Below are positions 21,710 through 34,310 of a stretch of DNA of 64,000 bases, piece by piece. The position numbers were made by a program, and so were the translations under genes. The stretch comes from Brachypterus glaber (lineage: Eukaryota > Arthropoda > Insecta > Coleoptera > Kateretidae): contig OY294049.1 in the NCBI GenBank assembly GCA_958510825.1, positions 20,143,536 through 20,207,535 on the forward strand, in the 5' to 3' direction. Position 1 is the first letter of the stretch. Every line of letters starts with the position of its first letter. The notes below the pieces were generated by a model. It ran no database searches. It saw only the letters and a list, made by a program, of their open reading frames with translations, and was not told where the DNA came from.

Positions 21710-22968
21710 ATGTGATATGATTCTCAAAGTTTAAAAAAGAATTAAAAAGGTATTATCAATTTTCGCAAACGTTTATGTGTTTAATTTTCTAAAATCGGCA
21801 AAAAACATCTTTGACAAAACATTCTTGAAAAGAAATAAGTTTCATAAAAATACAAAATGTCCGTCTGTCTGTCCGTCCGTCCGCCCTTCTCATTTCACGT
21901 TTTTTTTGTAAGCACAACAACTTAAGAACAAATTATTCGATCGACTTGAAATTTTTAGGAAAAATCAAGTTCTATTTGTTTTTTTCGAAATCAAAACTTT
22001 TTTTGGCGAGTCGGCAAGTCGTACAAAAAAATACGTGGGACAAAAAATGTTGGAAATTTGGTCCTCTTTATTTTCATAAAAGACGTTTTTTGTCCTAAGA
22101 TGCACCGATCTTGAGATATTTTGAAAAAATCGTTTTTTGTGAAAAATACATTAAAAAAATGATAGTTCCAAATCCAGTTCAGCGTCGCCAATTTTTTTTA
22201 TTTGCGGCCTTAAATCCTACCCAATAAACTCCCTGAATTATTTCTAGGTAAAGCCTCTTTTATTGACCTGAAGACTGGACTATAACTGGAAATACGCTTC
22301 GTTTCAAATTAAATGAAACTTTTCAAAACTAGACTATTTAATTAAGTAATTGTACAAACCACTTGAGTATACGCTCCTGTTAAAAATAACAATAATTTTA
22401 TTCTCTCTAAACGTTTTACTCATTTCTGTTTTTCTCTCTTACATAGCATACGTACTTAATTTTCCTATTGTTTTAGATAATGCGTTTGTAAAGGTTTATT
22501 TTATACAATGTTTTTTTAATATTATATTTTTTATTAACCGTATTTATTAACCGGTAATGCTTTACTGGTGAGATTCATTTTTAGGTACATTGAGCGTGAG
22601 AAACTACGATTTTTAATACAAAAGTGTTCACTATATTCTAGCTTACTACCGACTTGAAGCTAGATACGCGCGTGTAAGGTTGAACGCCACCTCAGTTTTG
22701 AACTGCTCAGAACTAGTCCTGACCAATAGAGGCTGAATCATTGTTGCCATGCGACTTGAAACAGCGAATAAACAATAGTCCAGAACTGAATTCAATTTAT
22801 GGAAATATTGAAATAAATGAAATGAAAAAATTAATGAAATGAATAAATAATAAAATTTAATTACAAATAAGTTTATAATGGACGATTTTTGCGGCGAAAA
22901 TCTTATTTGTTAGTTTATGGTAACATTAAAAGATATTTGGTTTAATACGTAGGTAACCGGTTTTAAAT
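21710..22968. other. AT-rich spacer with a GTCC/GTCT-run repeat
   Basis: At about 21855-21965 a run of GTCCGTCTGTCTGTCCGTCC is followed by CAACTTAAGAACAAATTATT and CGACTTGAAATTTTTAGG, a relative of the repeats at 19678 and 51840. The remainder shows no gene. Confidence 0.45.
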
Positions 22969-22970
22969 AT

Positions 22971-23108
22971 TACTACCCGAATAAAAATGACGGGTCTGCG
23001 CGTGTATAAATGGTCCACAAACCGGACTTGAGCGGATAAAATTCACCCGATTAAGTCCGATTTGTCACTATTTATACCCGCCCAGTCCCGTCATTTTCAA
23101 TAGGGTAT
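22971..23108. mobile_element. MITE with about 58-bp TIRs
   Basis: TACCCGAATAAAAATGACGG, GTATAAATGGTCCACAAACC and GGACTT on the left are the inverse of AAGTCCGATTTGTCACTATT, TATACCCGCCCAGTCCCGTC and ATTTTCAATAGGGTATA on the right. About 138 bp, nearly all arm, no ORF. Confidence 0.75.
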
Positions 23109-23240
23109 ACTAACATTATGATCAAACCGGAGATAATTATATAATTTTCCAAAAAGACTTGTTTTTAAACTAAATATTTTAGGATCACACAAACTAATGT
23201 TTTAAAGACTGCCATCCAGAATTACGCTATACAATAAGTT

Positions 23241-23392
23241 AGAAAGTTATCTTACTCTCGTTAAAATCAAATGGACAGGAAACAGTGAACAGTAACATTT
23301 CATTCTTTTTGGGAATCATCAGCATCATACAGGATATGTACTATTCACTATTTCCTGTCCATTTAATTTTAACGACAGATAGATAACCTTCT
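23241..23392. mobile_element. MITE with about 54-bp TIRs
   Basis: AGAAAGTTATCTTACTCTCG followed by TTAAAATCAAATGGACAGGA at the left is the inverse, with few mismatches, of TCCTGTCCATTTAATTTTAA and CGACAGATAGATAACCTTCT at the right. 152 bp in all. Confidence 0.8.
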
Positions 23393-24866
23393 AATATATA
23401 TATATTTTCGGTTATTAACCGACAAACGTGCAGTATGTTTTTTTTTATCGACTGTCAATTATTAACGTATATACAATAAATACCTTTATAATTTTAATCA
23501 TTCTTTAAACAGAAAATAAATTGTTTCTTACTATGGAAAAAAAAAACATTTGCTTCTGTTGATTCAACAACCACAAAAAAAAAGGAATTTAAATATTTTT
23601 ATTTTGCAGTGAAAAGAGTTTTTATACAAAGCAAAAATAAATTCTATTTCTTTGATAATTTTGTTTCTAATATTAAAATTTTTAAATGGAGCGGCAGGGT
23701 TCTTAAGGAAACAAATTCCGTGAATAAAATGCAAACGCAAACACGTATATTATAAAGGAGAAACATAAAATTCAAAATTACTGAATATGATTACATAAAT
23801 TTTATTAAAAATATTTAAACAGACACGAATAGAGCCTTAATAAAATTACTACAATCTTCGCAGCTAGACAGAATAATGTCACAGGTTCCCAAATCAAAAT
23901 ATTATGGTTCCCACAGTTTTAAAATGATTTATTTCCATCTAAACCAAAATTGTTTAGATTAAAGTAGTGTTATAGATTGACAATTTATTTATTTATTTTT
24001 TAGACCAAATCCATTTGCATCAAAGTATAAATATTCAACAATTAAAATAGTATGTATATTAAAAAATTTCAATTTCAATGGAAGTTTTTGTCGCACGCAT
24101 TTAAGTTCGGATAAAGAGCCGCTTGCGGTAAGTTTTCATATACAATTTCGCCAAAAGTGCATTTTGTAACAAAAATTAATCTTAAAATTTACTTAAAATA
24201 GTATTTCAATGCAAATAGAAAAATATTATAAAGTAATTAAGTAAGGTTAATTTTTGCAGCTTTGACAATATTCTAAATTTGTATTGTGAAATACATTTGC
24301 GTGTCCAAAAATAAACATTGTAAAGCACATATAGAAAAAAAAGTATGATCTATTAGAAAATAACAACAAAATATTTATAATTTTAATCAATCTACCCATA
24401 TAAAATAAGGTGAATTCGCAAATAGACAGTATTAAAAATTATTGGTTCCCATTTAGTTAATAGCTAAGAAAGTTCTACCAAAAAAGGCCCAAGATTCTTA
24501 AAAACAAGAAATGAAAAAGTTATTCAGGAAGTTAAATAAATAATTACATTTTTTAAAAGTTTAGATTGAGAAAACTATGCGAATAGTATACGTAAAATGC
24601 AACGCATTGCATACCTTAATAACTTATTATGAAAAAGCTGTACCTCTGGCTTTTGTATAACAAAATTTCCTGAAAAGTTTGTCCTCAGAGAAGTTTCTCG
24701 ACAGATTGGTGATTGAGTGAATTGCCTAATAACAATAAAGATGTAGTTATGTTAGTTGTTAACTCTTAGGAGAGGGAAATTTCCTGTTTCTTAAAGATAT
24801 AAGGGAATAGCTGAATACAGAATTTTTTTGAGCAATTTTATTACTTACTACATATGTTCAATTGCA

Positions 24867-24867
<1 letters not shown>
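23393..24867. other. AT-rich spacer, no gene recognised
   Basis: No coding frame or repeat edge is supported in this stretch. Confidence 0.4.

Positions 24868-24942
<75 letters not shown>
24868..24942. repeat. (TA)n microsatellite
   Basis: About 75 bases of TA dinucleotide. Confidence 0.98.
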
Positions 24943-24946
<4 letters not shown>

Positions 24947-25610
24947 ACTACGCTATTCTTTACGTAGGTACTATGCGCCTTTTAAGCTTAGAGAATTTTA
25001 TCAAAATCGATTAACATTTAAAGGAAAATGATTCATGGTCTAATTACCCTATAGGCCTATGTAGTATAAATTACTACGCCTAGTGTAAATTTACCATACG
25101 CCTCGTATGATTTTTTTTGCCTTATAAAGCATATGGTAATTTTACACGGTTATCAACAATGTGTGTAATAGATTTACTTTGAACAACCTATAAAATAGTA
25201 ACTAGAAATATATTTCAAACGTCCTAGGAATGTTTTGTAACTCATTTCTGGTTACATTTTACCAGATTCAGTCTGCAAAGCACGACGAAAAATATTTCAA
25301 TTAACTTTTATGTCCTTTTCCCTTTAAACGTCAAAAGTTCCAAAACGTGATGTGTAACTTGCTGCAACAAATAAAACTTACTGGCCCGTCCTAATTAAAA
25401 GTCCCTTTGTATAAGGTGATAAATGGACACAGTCCAAAACTAACCTCATTCATACTCGACTAAAAGGCATTCAAGCTGATTATACTTATTTCTTTTATTA
25501 CGAATAACGTACTTTTTCTTCTGGTTTCTAGTCAGCTCATTTTTTTTGTTTGTCTACGAGTATAAAAGAACAAAATAAAGAAAAGGCAAAGATATGCAAT
25601 TCTTAAACTA
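24943..25610. other. AT-rich spacer, no gene recognised
   Basis: Contains a small inverted theme near 25065-25140 (CTACGCCTAGTGTAAATTTAC against GGTAATTTTACACGG). No gene. Confidence 0.4.
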
Positions 25611-26035
25611 TACACGGTGTATTTGAAATAGGGTCAATAATTTTAGGGGGTGATTCTACTTAAAAGAATATAACAAAAAAATCCTATAAACATATGTCGT
25701 AAGAAGCTAAGCCCCTTTAAAAGTTGCTAAGAAATTCAGTTTTTATTTAATAACTCAGGGAGTCCCTGATACCTGAGTCCCCGACAGGGACTCTTTGAAG
25801 AATAGCAACGAGGTTTTGCATGTGAACATCTTAATAAGGCCCATCTTCGTATGTTATTTTCATGTACTTATTTTAAACAGGGTTGTGCGAAACGGTGGAC
25901 CTTTTTTTTGTCCCAAAGTTTTTTTTTGTAACTTTTTTTGTAATATTGCATAAAAATGCTACTCTTGTTATGATACTGTAGGATTAACCATTTTCGAGAA
26001 AAAATCATTTATAGGTGAAAGTCCGTGCTCTATGG
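25611..26035. repeat. CAGGGTG-ended family, partial copy
   Basis: Begins TACACGGTGTATTTGAAATA and follows the left half of 14895-15845 in order (AAACATATGTC, AGGCCCATCTTCGTATG, ACTTATTTTAAACAGGG, CTCTTGTTATGATACTGTAG, TTTTCGAGAAAAA). The palindromic right half is missing. A short local duplication AGTCCCTGATACCTGAGTCCC lies near 25759. Confidence 0.72.
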
Positions 26036-26096
26036 TACGCACATTAGGTGTAGACTATGAATTTTATTTTGTCCAAGTTATAGTAGTTCCTCACAT

Positions 26097-26247
26097 GGGA
26101 ACGTTCAAGTATTACGTAACGCAAATTTTGATCATTTTGGACCCCCCCCTGTAACGCTATTTTCCTATACCATTAACATGGGCGTAACACTCAAAAATTA
26201 CCCCCACCCCCACCCCTAGAAGCGTTACGTAATACTTGAACGTTCCC
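26097..26247. mobile_element. MITE, GGGAACG family, copy 3
   Basis: GGGAACGTTCAAGTATTACG at the left and CGTAATACTTGAACGTTCCC at the right are perfect inverse repeats. 151 bp, very similar to 4830-4975. Flanking bases (CAT and TAT) give no clear target duplication. Confidence 0.87.
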
Positions 26248-26955
26248 TATCATATTGTTGTACAATATATTATAATTATAAACTTGCGTTTATATTAACG
26301 TAAGTTTAAGTCCTTGTAAGGATAATACTCTAATAACAGTAAAGTTTCACGTAGTTGCAGTAACATGTTCATAAAATATGACAAGGTCACTTTAATTAAA
26401 CATGTTGTGTTTAGTCAATTTTACTAGTTATACAACAAATTAGGTCTTAGAACTTTAGACAAACATGTTAATCCGTGTATAACAATATTATTTTACAAGT
26501 TTATAAAAACATAAAACAAGTAAATAATTGTGTTAAATATTATGAAATTCAAATGGCTTTTATTTTAAATATTTTTGAAAATGAAAATACAACAAATATT
26601 TTTTAATCAACGAACATGTCTTAGGTAGGTCTTTTAATAAGAAATGTTCGTTTTCAAAATTTGTATTCCTGTGAATATTTTATATTAATTTATGAAAAAA
26701 GTACGTTATTTTTATTATTTGAAATTTTGGCGAAGGCGCTAGTACAGTATTTTAAAAGATTAGTTGGGTTACAGAAAAAATGTTATTGTTAGCTATATTT
26801 GTACAGCTATACTCTACTTTTTTCTAAAATGCTAGCTTAACACACTCAGTAAGAAAAAAAGTTTAATTTTGCATATTTTTGTGTCTTGTATAAATGTCCT
26901 ATAATGGGACAGATAGCTATCTGATTGCATGTATGTAGTAAGTTCACACTGTATG
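26248..26955. other. AT-rich spacer, no gene recognised
   Basis: No supported coding frame or repeat edge. Confidence 0.4.
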
Positions 26956-26957
26956 TA

Positions 26958-27132
26958 TACTGGAGATTCAATAAAACCTGCAGTGACTCAGTTGCGAATG
27001 TGTGGTAAAAGGCGAAGATCATACCAGTTTGAGTGCTACTCGCTTAATTTCGTCGAAGCTTCTCAAAGGCGGACCCCTTATACTAAAACAGCAGAGGTAT
27101 GAGTCACTGCACGTTTTGTTGAATTTCCAGTA
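26958..27132. mobile_element. MITE with TA flanks, TACTGGARATTCAA ends
   Basis: TACTGGAGATTCAATAAAAC and CTGCAGTGACTCA at the left are inverse to TGAGTCACTGCA and GTTTTGTTGAATTTCCAGTA at the right. TA lies on both sides (26956-26957, 27133-27134), as in Tc1/mariner-type insertions. 175 bp, no ORF. Confidence 0.8.
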
Positions 27133-27134
27133 TA

Positions 27135-27613
27135 GTAAGTTCCCACTCCATAACCATTAAATATGCAGCTGTTAATTTACATTAGTGTTTTTTAAATTGT
27201 ATTAAAAGATTACAACGTTTCGTTTAATATATAAATTTCTTAAATGCTAGTTAACACATAGCTTTTCTTAGTTAATATAAATAAATTAATAAAAACATCA
27301 CTGTGACAAATGTAAACTATATGTCATGGTAGCAAAGCTATTCTAACTAGCCCAGAAGAAGTTTTTATATAAACGAAACTAAGGAAAGTTATAATAGTGT
27401 TTATTTTTGAACTATTTAAATTAAATCCCACCAAATCTTCTTAAAATAATATTTTACTGGACATATTTCTTTAAAAAGCGACCACTTTTGAGGAAAATTT
27501 TTAGTATTAGTGCAACAAATAGTTTTATAAAATATATATTTTTATTTTTTGTACAAAATGAAACAGCCAGAACAATGAATTTATATAGTATTAGAGTAGG
27601 TATTAGTCTAAGT
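27135..27613. other. AT-rich spacer, no gene recognised
   Basis: The ORF spanning the end of this stretch reads into the inverted repeat that follows and shows no motif. Confidence 0.4.
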
Positions 27614-28306
27614 GCTGGTGACCATTTTTATTTCATTATTTGCTCCCAGCTGTATTTTAAAGTACATTCAAATTAAGCTACTTGCAAATCGCCAGGTCCT
27701 GGATCGGGTTCCTTTGAACGCTAAAAGCCTCGAAAAGGTGGTGAAATGTTTTCTACATTTTTTATTTAATCAAAATGTCATTTCATAAATTCTCATTTCT
27801 TTAAAAAATTAGGTATCACATATTTTAAAGGCACTTTTTAAAGACTGTTCTCACCCCTTGGCCCCATAATTATAGTGTATAACTATGAAAATAGCTTAAT
27901 GTGATTTCTTTTTTCTTTTTTTTCTAATTTCTATAACAAGTACTCCTATATTTGTGATACAGTCTGTTTTTTTTCTTCTTATCTATTTTTTTTTTCAGAG
28001 GTTGTACTTATTAAATATAGGTAGGAGTTTATGTATTAAAATGACATATCCAATCTACTGTAAAATAGCTTAATGGACGAATAAAATTTTTATTTATTTA
28101 TTTATTTTATTAAATGAAATGTATATGAATCGGGAAGTTAAAAATAGATTTTTTGGTAGCTCATGGTCATAGATTTTGAAGCTTCTAGCACCCAAAGGAA
28201 CCGGATTCGGAGTCTAGCAATTTGAACATAGCTTAATCTTAATGTACTTTAAGACATATATAAAATATAGCCGGGAGCAAATAATGAAATAAAAATGGTC
28301 ACCAGC
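27614..28306. mobile_element. TIR element, about 690 bp, arms over 100 bp
   Basis: GCTGGTGACCATTTTTATTT, TCATTATTTGCTCCC and further bases at the left (27614-27731) are inverse to the right arm at about 28186-28306, which ends AAATAAAAATGGTCACCAGC. The GGTTCCTTT / AAAGGAACC pair marks the inner arm. No transposase frame. Target duplication not identified. Confidence 0.75.
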
Positions 28307-28490
28307 TTTCCGACTTTATTTGAAGCAACTAATTTTAAAATTGAAAAACATCGAAATATAACTAAACAGAATAAAATTTTAAATACTACAAAAAAACTTT
28401 ATGAAATACACAAAGGGTATCTAAAAAACTAAACTAAAATAAAACATTCCATTAATTTTTTAAAAAGTCGACTAAAATTATTAAATTTTC

Positions 28491-28785
28491 AACTTTTTAC
28501 TCTAAAAAATAGTAACATTAACTTAATTGTAGAAAAAAAATGTAGCCACATTCAAAAAGTGTTGGTGGTTACTATGGAAGAAACTGACAGTTACTGACAT
28601 CTTAATAAATGTTATAATTTTGCAAAAAAAAAAAAAAAAGTCCAAACTTTTTACTCTAAAAAATAGTAACATTAATTTAATTGCAGAAAAAAAATGTAGC
28701 CACATTCAAAAAGTGTTGGTTACTATGGAAGAAACTGACAGTTACTGACAGCTTAATAAATGTTATAATTTTCCAAAATGCGTTT
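28491..28785. repeat. Tandem duplication, 154-bp period
   Basis: AACTTTTTACTCTAAAAAAT recurs 154 bp apart, followed in both copies by ATGTAGCCACATTCAAAAAG, GTGTTGG, TACTATGGAAGAAACTGACA and AATGTTATAATTTT. A long A run at 28623-28639 separates the units. Confidence 0.85.
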
Positions 28786-30042
28786 TTAATTTGTGAAGCT
28801 TATCTTTAGTCGATTTATTTTTAATGATAAGCAATATAAATGCTTATTTTATTACCAAAACATCCTAGGTATAAACCCTAATTAATTTCAGATAATATAT
28901 TATATTTTATGCACATTCCATCTTAAAAACTTTAAATCACTGATATTCTTAAATTTTAATTTATTTAATTGAATTTTGGTATTAAAAACAGGCCACTTAA
29001 AACTAATTTAAACACTTATTTATTAAATATATATTTACAGTAAAGTAAATAATTTACTTTTATTAAATGACGGAAATCAAAACATCAAATGTCTGCGCTG
29101 GTACCAGTACAGCGTTGCCAAACTTTATTATAAACCGAACGCAAATTGTTTTTTTACGTTATTTTATTTCTTTTCAGTTGAAAACTAAACGTTTTAAACA
29201 AAAACAGCAATAATTTTTATTTAAATGCTAAAATATATGATAAGAACTATTTTATTGGAATAATCTCAAGCATAAAATATCCCTCAAGGAAAGTTTAGAC
29301 TTGCCAACAAGTGAACATCGTGGTTTTAAAAGGCGCAGAAAATTTGAGATTTAAAATTTTAATTACATTTGTAAAGTAATATTGTTTTTAGTTCTTAAAT
29401 TTTTAATTTGAATATGAAACAACAATTTAAATATGAAACAACATAGTCTTTCAGAATATTTTTTTAATACAGTAACAAAATTATCGATAATTCAACATGC
29501 ACTTATGATATTACTACTGAAAATATTTGATTGAAATTATATTCCGTGACCGTAAATAATTCTTAATTATATAATTGAGCCTAATTTTCTTATTTGCATT
29601 TTTCCCAGCCGCTGGGTTTCTTATCATATTTTAATCATCATTTTCTTTGGCCAAACTTTTTAAATAGATTTAGAACTGGAATTGAGCAATTAAGATTGTT
29701 CTCTAAGACAAATGGATGTCGTTAATTTTTTTATCTCGTCGGTTTTTTTATCAAGTCTTGAGGTTCTAAGTTTTTGAAGACTTCTTCAAAAACACAGTAT
29801 AAATAATTTTTAGGATGACTTTTAGTATTTTTTTTCTTTAAATTTCAAAATAAAACTATATTTTGTGAAAATAGTATTTTTACTACCACATTTGGATTTC
29901 AACTGGAAGTTTTTCTATTTTTCTTTAAATATGTCAATAGTCTATCCCGTATGAAGAGTATGTATACCGGAGAAAATGGCCCAAATAACTTTGTCGGTCC
30001 GGTATTGGTTTGTTCTATTTCCAAAACAATAAAATGTAAATT
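28786..30042. other. AT-rich spacer, no gene recognised
   Basis: No supported coding frame or repeat edge. Confidence 0.4.
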
Positions 30043-30044
30043 AT

Positions 30045-30726
30045 GTAGGGTCACTTCATCTTAGTCTTAGTTCTTACTTTCTTTGTCGTTAGTTTCCGGT
30101 TTTTGGACTCAGCTTTTCTCCTTTCGGGTAGCGGCAAACAATGGCTAACATCTAATGACGAATCACTTATAGATCCCAAATTAAAAGAAAAATATGCCGT
30201 GAAGATATATAATGTTACGCATTCCATTATACAGAGCGATCCAAAAGTCACCCCTCCCCCTCCTCTTAACTTTTGAACGTTTTGAGATATTGGCTTCAAA
30301 TTTGGAACACTTAAATGAGACAACAAAAACTATTTTTTTGTATATATTTAATATTTATAGCTCTTAAAATGTGTACAGGGAGACATGGGGAACATTTTTT
30401 TAAATGGAAAGGGTGCTCGTGTAATAAAATAGGGTTGAAAATGGGTATTTTCGTCAAAATTTATCTAAAAAAATCAAACATTTTTTTAAAAATGACTAAT
30501 TTCATGATGAAAAAACTTAATTAATACTTTTATACTAATTTTAATTAATATAAATAAAAATTTACACAACAAATCTTAAAAAATCGCATTTTTAGCACAA
30601 AAAATTGAAAAATCAAAACCTTAAGAAAATTGTTTAAAAAATTAAAATGAGTTAGAAAAAACGAAAACCAGAGCTAAAACAGACCAAGTACAGAAAAACA
30701 AAGTAAACCCAGATGAAGTGACCCTA
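30045..30726. mobile_element. TIR element containing a nested Tc1-like MITE
   Basis: The outer ends TAGGGTCACTTCATCT (about 30046) and AGATGAAGTGACCCTA (to about 30726) are inverse repeats. Inside, from 30230, lies TACAGAGCGATCCAAAAGTC followed by the left arm of the family seen at 6441-7104 (GAGATATTGGCTTCAAATTT, CTCTTAAAATGTG.ACAGGG). The inner right arm is degraded. The ORF across the left part has no recognisable motif. Confidence 0.65.
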
Positions 30727-31494
30727 TGGCCTTTCAAAGTTGTTTTATTGTGAATTTTATTTATTTAACAATGCAAATAATGCCAATAATCTCAATAATA
30801 AATTGCATAAAATGCAGGTGTAATTAACTATAAAACAAAAGTATTCTTGGTTTATTGGTTTATACATTTTTTGTGTGTATATCTTTTTATAGTATTTACA
30901 GCTTTTGAGCTTAGAGAGTACTGTTCGATGATTTTAAAAATTTCCAAAATCGTCATAAATTAGGTACTAACCTTAGATCAAAAAATTTTAAAAATAATTT
31001 TTTTATCGAATCCTGAACGACTATATTTTTTTTATATGTCTTTTTATCTGTCTGTCTAGGGATCTCTGTTCATCTGTCCATCTATACATTGTCATTTTTT
31101 GCGCACGTTAACTCAAGATATCCAATCGATATAAAATTTTCAGGATATATCATATTTTTTCGACGAAAAACGCGATATACTATCTACCAGAAAGAGAGCA
31201 AAGTATTAAATATCTTCACGGCTTGTCTTAGTTATGTATCTACTGTGTTTTGCCTTGGACAAGTCATTTTAATTTCTTATCCTGTTTTAAAGTGAAGTTT
31301 AATTTAACAAAAACTAATTTATTCGGGAGTTTACATATCACGTTTACACAGTATGTTCTAATTTTCACACATTCTCATTCTTAACATGAAAATTATTACC
31401 TGTTTTAATTAAGACATTACAGAGTTTGTAAATTCCTAAGATATTAAACAAAAATGTAAATCTAATATTTAAAAAAATAAACCATAAACCAAAA
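30727..31494. other. AT-rich spacer with a weak GTCT-run repeat
   Basis: At about 31035-31150, TCTGTCTGTCTAGGGATCTC and ACTCAAGATATCCAATCGAT followed by AAATTTTCAGGATATATC resemble the GTCT-run family. No gene. Confidence 0.4.
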
Positions 31495-31506
31495 TCATAA
31501 TATATT

Positions 31507-32748
31507 ACCCAGAAAACCAGCTTGGGAGTCTAGTATATAGCATTCTGAACTTGTTTTCATATAGTAAGAAAAATGGAATAAATTATTGAGAGGTTCAAAA
31601 TATTTCTCAAAAGTTGAATGAAAAAGGGACGCTATAATTGTACGTCTAAAAAAACTCATAATTATATCGAAAAATGAATGCTGTTTCATGTTAATTTAAG
31701 ATCTTATTATAACAAGTTCCATTTTTAATACTAAATGCTTCCTACTTTTAGAGGGTACATTAATAAACTATTTTTGGTAGATAATATAAGCCTTTATTTG
31801 ATAAAATATAGGACGACCTAACAATAGCCAATTGTATGTCAAAAATATACATATAGTTTATATTTTAGGTCAAAAATATACTGCTTATATCGCCTCAATT
31901 TAGCTCGCTAATTATGCTTCTATTTTTCGCACTAAATACAAGCAAATATTTCAAAATAGTATTTATTTTGTTTATTTTTTTTTAACAGACGTTTAGTATT
32001 ACTAAAGTTTTCAGAATGAATGAACAAAAGCGGCGTCGCGAATCTACGCATTATAAATTCTTCTTCTTCTTTCAAAAAGACAAAAAAATCGGCAAGCACA
32101 GAACAAAAGTAAAACTGACCTTAGTGAATGCAGTGAAGTTTTAGAAGAATATAGAAGTAAGCTGTTAATGATAAAAGCAGTGAATAATAGTGAAAATGAG
32201 AGAGAAAATTATATTAAACATGAGTGAAAATAAGAGTCAAAACGAAAGTAAGAAACAAAATTAATGTGAATATTTAAATTTTCATCAAAAAATATCTAGT
32301 GTGCTGTGATACAAGTATGAACCACAAACTAATATATTATAACTATTTTGATACTCCTGAGTTCAATAATAACCTTTCTTTGCGGAAATGAGCTATTTTA
32401 TTTCTATCGAAAATTAGATCAAAAATATACTGCTAAACTAGGTAGAAAATAGCATGATATTTTTGTGCTAATTTAGGTCATAAATAGCATGCTATTTTTA
32501 ACCCTATTTAGATTGAAAATAGCATGATATTCAGGAACTATTTTAGGTCGATATTTTGGATCTATTATATATAAAAAATAACAAGCTATTTTGGGTTTCT
32601 AAATAATTCCAAAAATAGGAGTCAACATGCGAGCTATATTATTAGGACTAGTTGTGTGAATTTGGGGACATTTTAAGGATGTTTCTAGACGGTAATAATA
32701 GCTCGAATTGAGTGCACTAGTTTCAAGCTATTTTGGTTTTCCGGGTTA
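31507..32748. repeat. 1.2-kb dispersed repeat with ATAGCATGCTATTTT motifs, copy 1
   Basis: Collinear in reverse orientation with about 46000-47190. Its left end ACCCAGAAAACCAGCTTGGG and right end GGTTTTCCGGG look like short TIRs (CCCRGAAAACC) with TTA on both sides, although the right TTA could belong to the adjoining LINE tail. The right third is built of repeated palindromic AAATAGCATGCTATTTTAGG-like units. Both copies share a short frame with the residues CYILDSQAGFLG, but the substitutions do not clearly indicate coding constraint. Confidence 0.72.
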
Positions 32749-34310
32749 TTTATTTATTTATTTATTCATATAAACGGGAATCACATTACAACCTAAATCT
32801 AAACTTAAAATAACTTAATTAAGCCTAACATAACGGTACAAAAAAAAAATTATCTAGTGTAACCTGGAGGAAATTAAAGATTTATATTGAGATAAGCTAT
32901 TGCCAAATATATCTATATTACAAGTATTTATAAATTCTAGAGCTTTATTAAATGGAGTCTTGGAACAATAGTTCCTGTGCTGTGTACTAATGTGAAAGGT
33001 ACATATGGAGCGACGAAGATTTAAATTACTGGGGACGTATATGTTAACAAGTTCAACGAGGTCGGGACAATCCATAAGACCAATTAGCTTGTATATAAAA
33101 GTTAGGTGCGATATTGTTCTTCTAGATTTTAGCGTTTTAATGTTGGTTATGTTTTCTATAGCTGTGTAGTTGTGATCTTGAATTATAATATGTTTTTTAT
33201 ATGCAACGTATCTTAATATTTTATGTTGGACTTTTTCGATAAGGTATATACTGTTTTGATAGTATGGTGACCAAATTAAAGAGGAATACTCTAGGTTCGA
33301 TTTTACTATGGACTTATAAACAGTTAAGATACTATTAACGGATAGTTCTGACATGTTACGGGTGACGAAGCCTAGTAGTTTGCTAGATTTGGAGCATATA
33401 TTTTTAGATGTGATCGGTAAAATCAGAATTTTCGTTAAATGTTACTCCAAGGTCTTTAACGGAAGGTGTATAATTTAGAGGCGTATTGTTTATGTGGTAT
33501 TGAGACTCAAACTTTTTAGCTCCTCTAAAAAAAGATATAAATGAACATTTGTTAATATTAAGTTATTATTAACTGACCACAGATAAATATTGTTTAAGTC
33601 GTTTTGGAGTAAGTCCGATTGGGATTTTACTTCGCGAAATACTTTTAAGTCATCTGCAAACATAAGACAATCACTGTGCTCCACATTTAGTATTATATCG
33701 TTAACGAATATAAGAAAAAATAGTGGGGCACAATGAGAGCCCTGAGTAACGCCAGATGTGACCTCTATAATTTGAGAAATACAACCAGCAATTTTTACAC
33801 TCTGACAACGATCTGATACAAAACTCCAAACCCATTTAGCTAATTTGAGGGAGAAACCAAAATTTAATAACTTTTTTATTAGCAACACTTGGTCTACTCG
33901 ATCGAACGCTTTGGCAGAATCTGTGTATATAGTTTGAGAGCCTTTGGATATATTGTTTAAAATCTTCGTCTTGTATAGAAGCAAGTTTGAGGTTGTAGAT
34001 CTGCCTGAACAAAAGCCATGTTAATGGATTATAATATAGGGTTTACATACAAAGCTTAGTTGATCGTAGACTAAGCTGTCAAACATCTTTGGTATATTGG
34101 ATTGTATACAGACTCCGCGATAGTTTCTTATGTTGTTACGGTAACCTGACTTAAATATCGATATAATAAAGCTGTGTTTCCAAATCTTTGGGAACGCAGC
34201 TTCACTATATGATAAATTAAAAAGTAACGACAGCGGTTTTGATAGGCTACAAATACATTTTTTTAGTAACGCATTGGGGATTCCGTCAGGTCCAGAAGAG
34301 TATTTATTGG
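32749..34310 (-). mobile_element. 5'-truncated jockey-type LINE, minus strand
   Basis: The 3' end is an AATA-rich tail at about 32750-32770 (AATAAATAAATAAATAA on the minus strand), abutting the end of the previous repeat. Coding remains run from about 34305 down to 32854. The upstream part, SSGPDGIPN ... IFKSGYRNNIRNYRGVCIQ (split by a stop near 34020), belongs to the start of a reverse-transcriptase domain. The 5' part of the element, including endonuclease, is missing. Confidence 0.85.
32854..33984 (-). pseudogene. Reverse transcriptase remnant of a jockey-type LINE
   Basis: Two minus-strand frames. The first (33984-33490) carries TDSAKAFDRVDQ, GVTQGSHCAPLFFLIFVNDI and the catalytic MFADDLKVF, that is RT motifs A, B and C. 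The second (33354-32854) carries the thumb and post-RT region with LEYSSLIWSPYY and IEKVQHKILRYV. Between them VKDLGVTFNENSDFTDHI and SSKLLGFVTRNM sit in different frames with stops, so at least one frameshift and further stops break the gene. Coding resemblance extends upstream to about 34305 through another break near 34015. The enzyme would prime reverse transcription of LINE RNA at a nicked target; this copy cannot do so. Confidence 0.85.

Noticed and set aside
24828..25031. ORF with Tyr-Ile repeats
   Set aside because: Also a (TA)n translation artefact.
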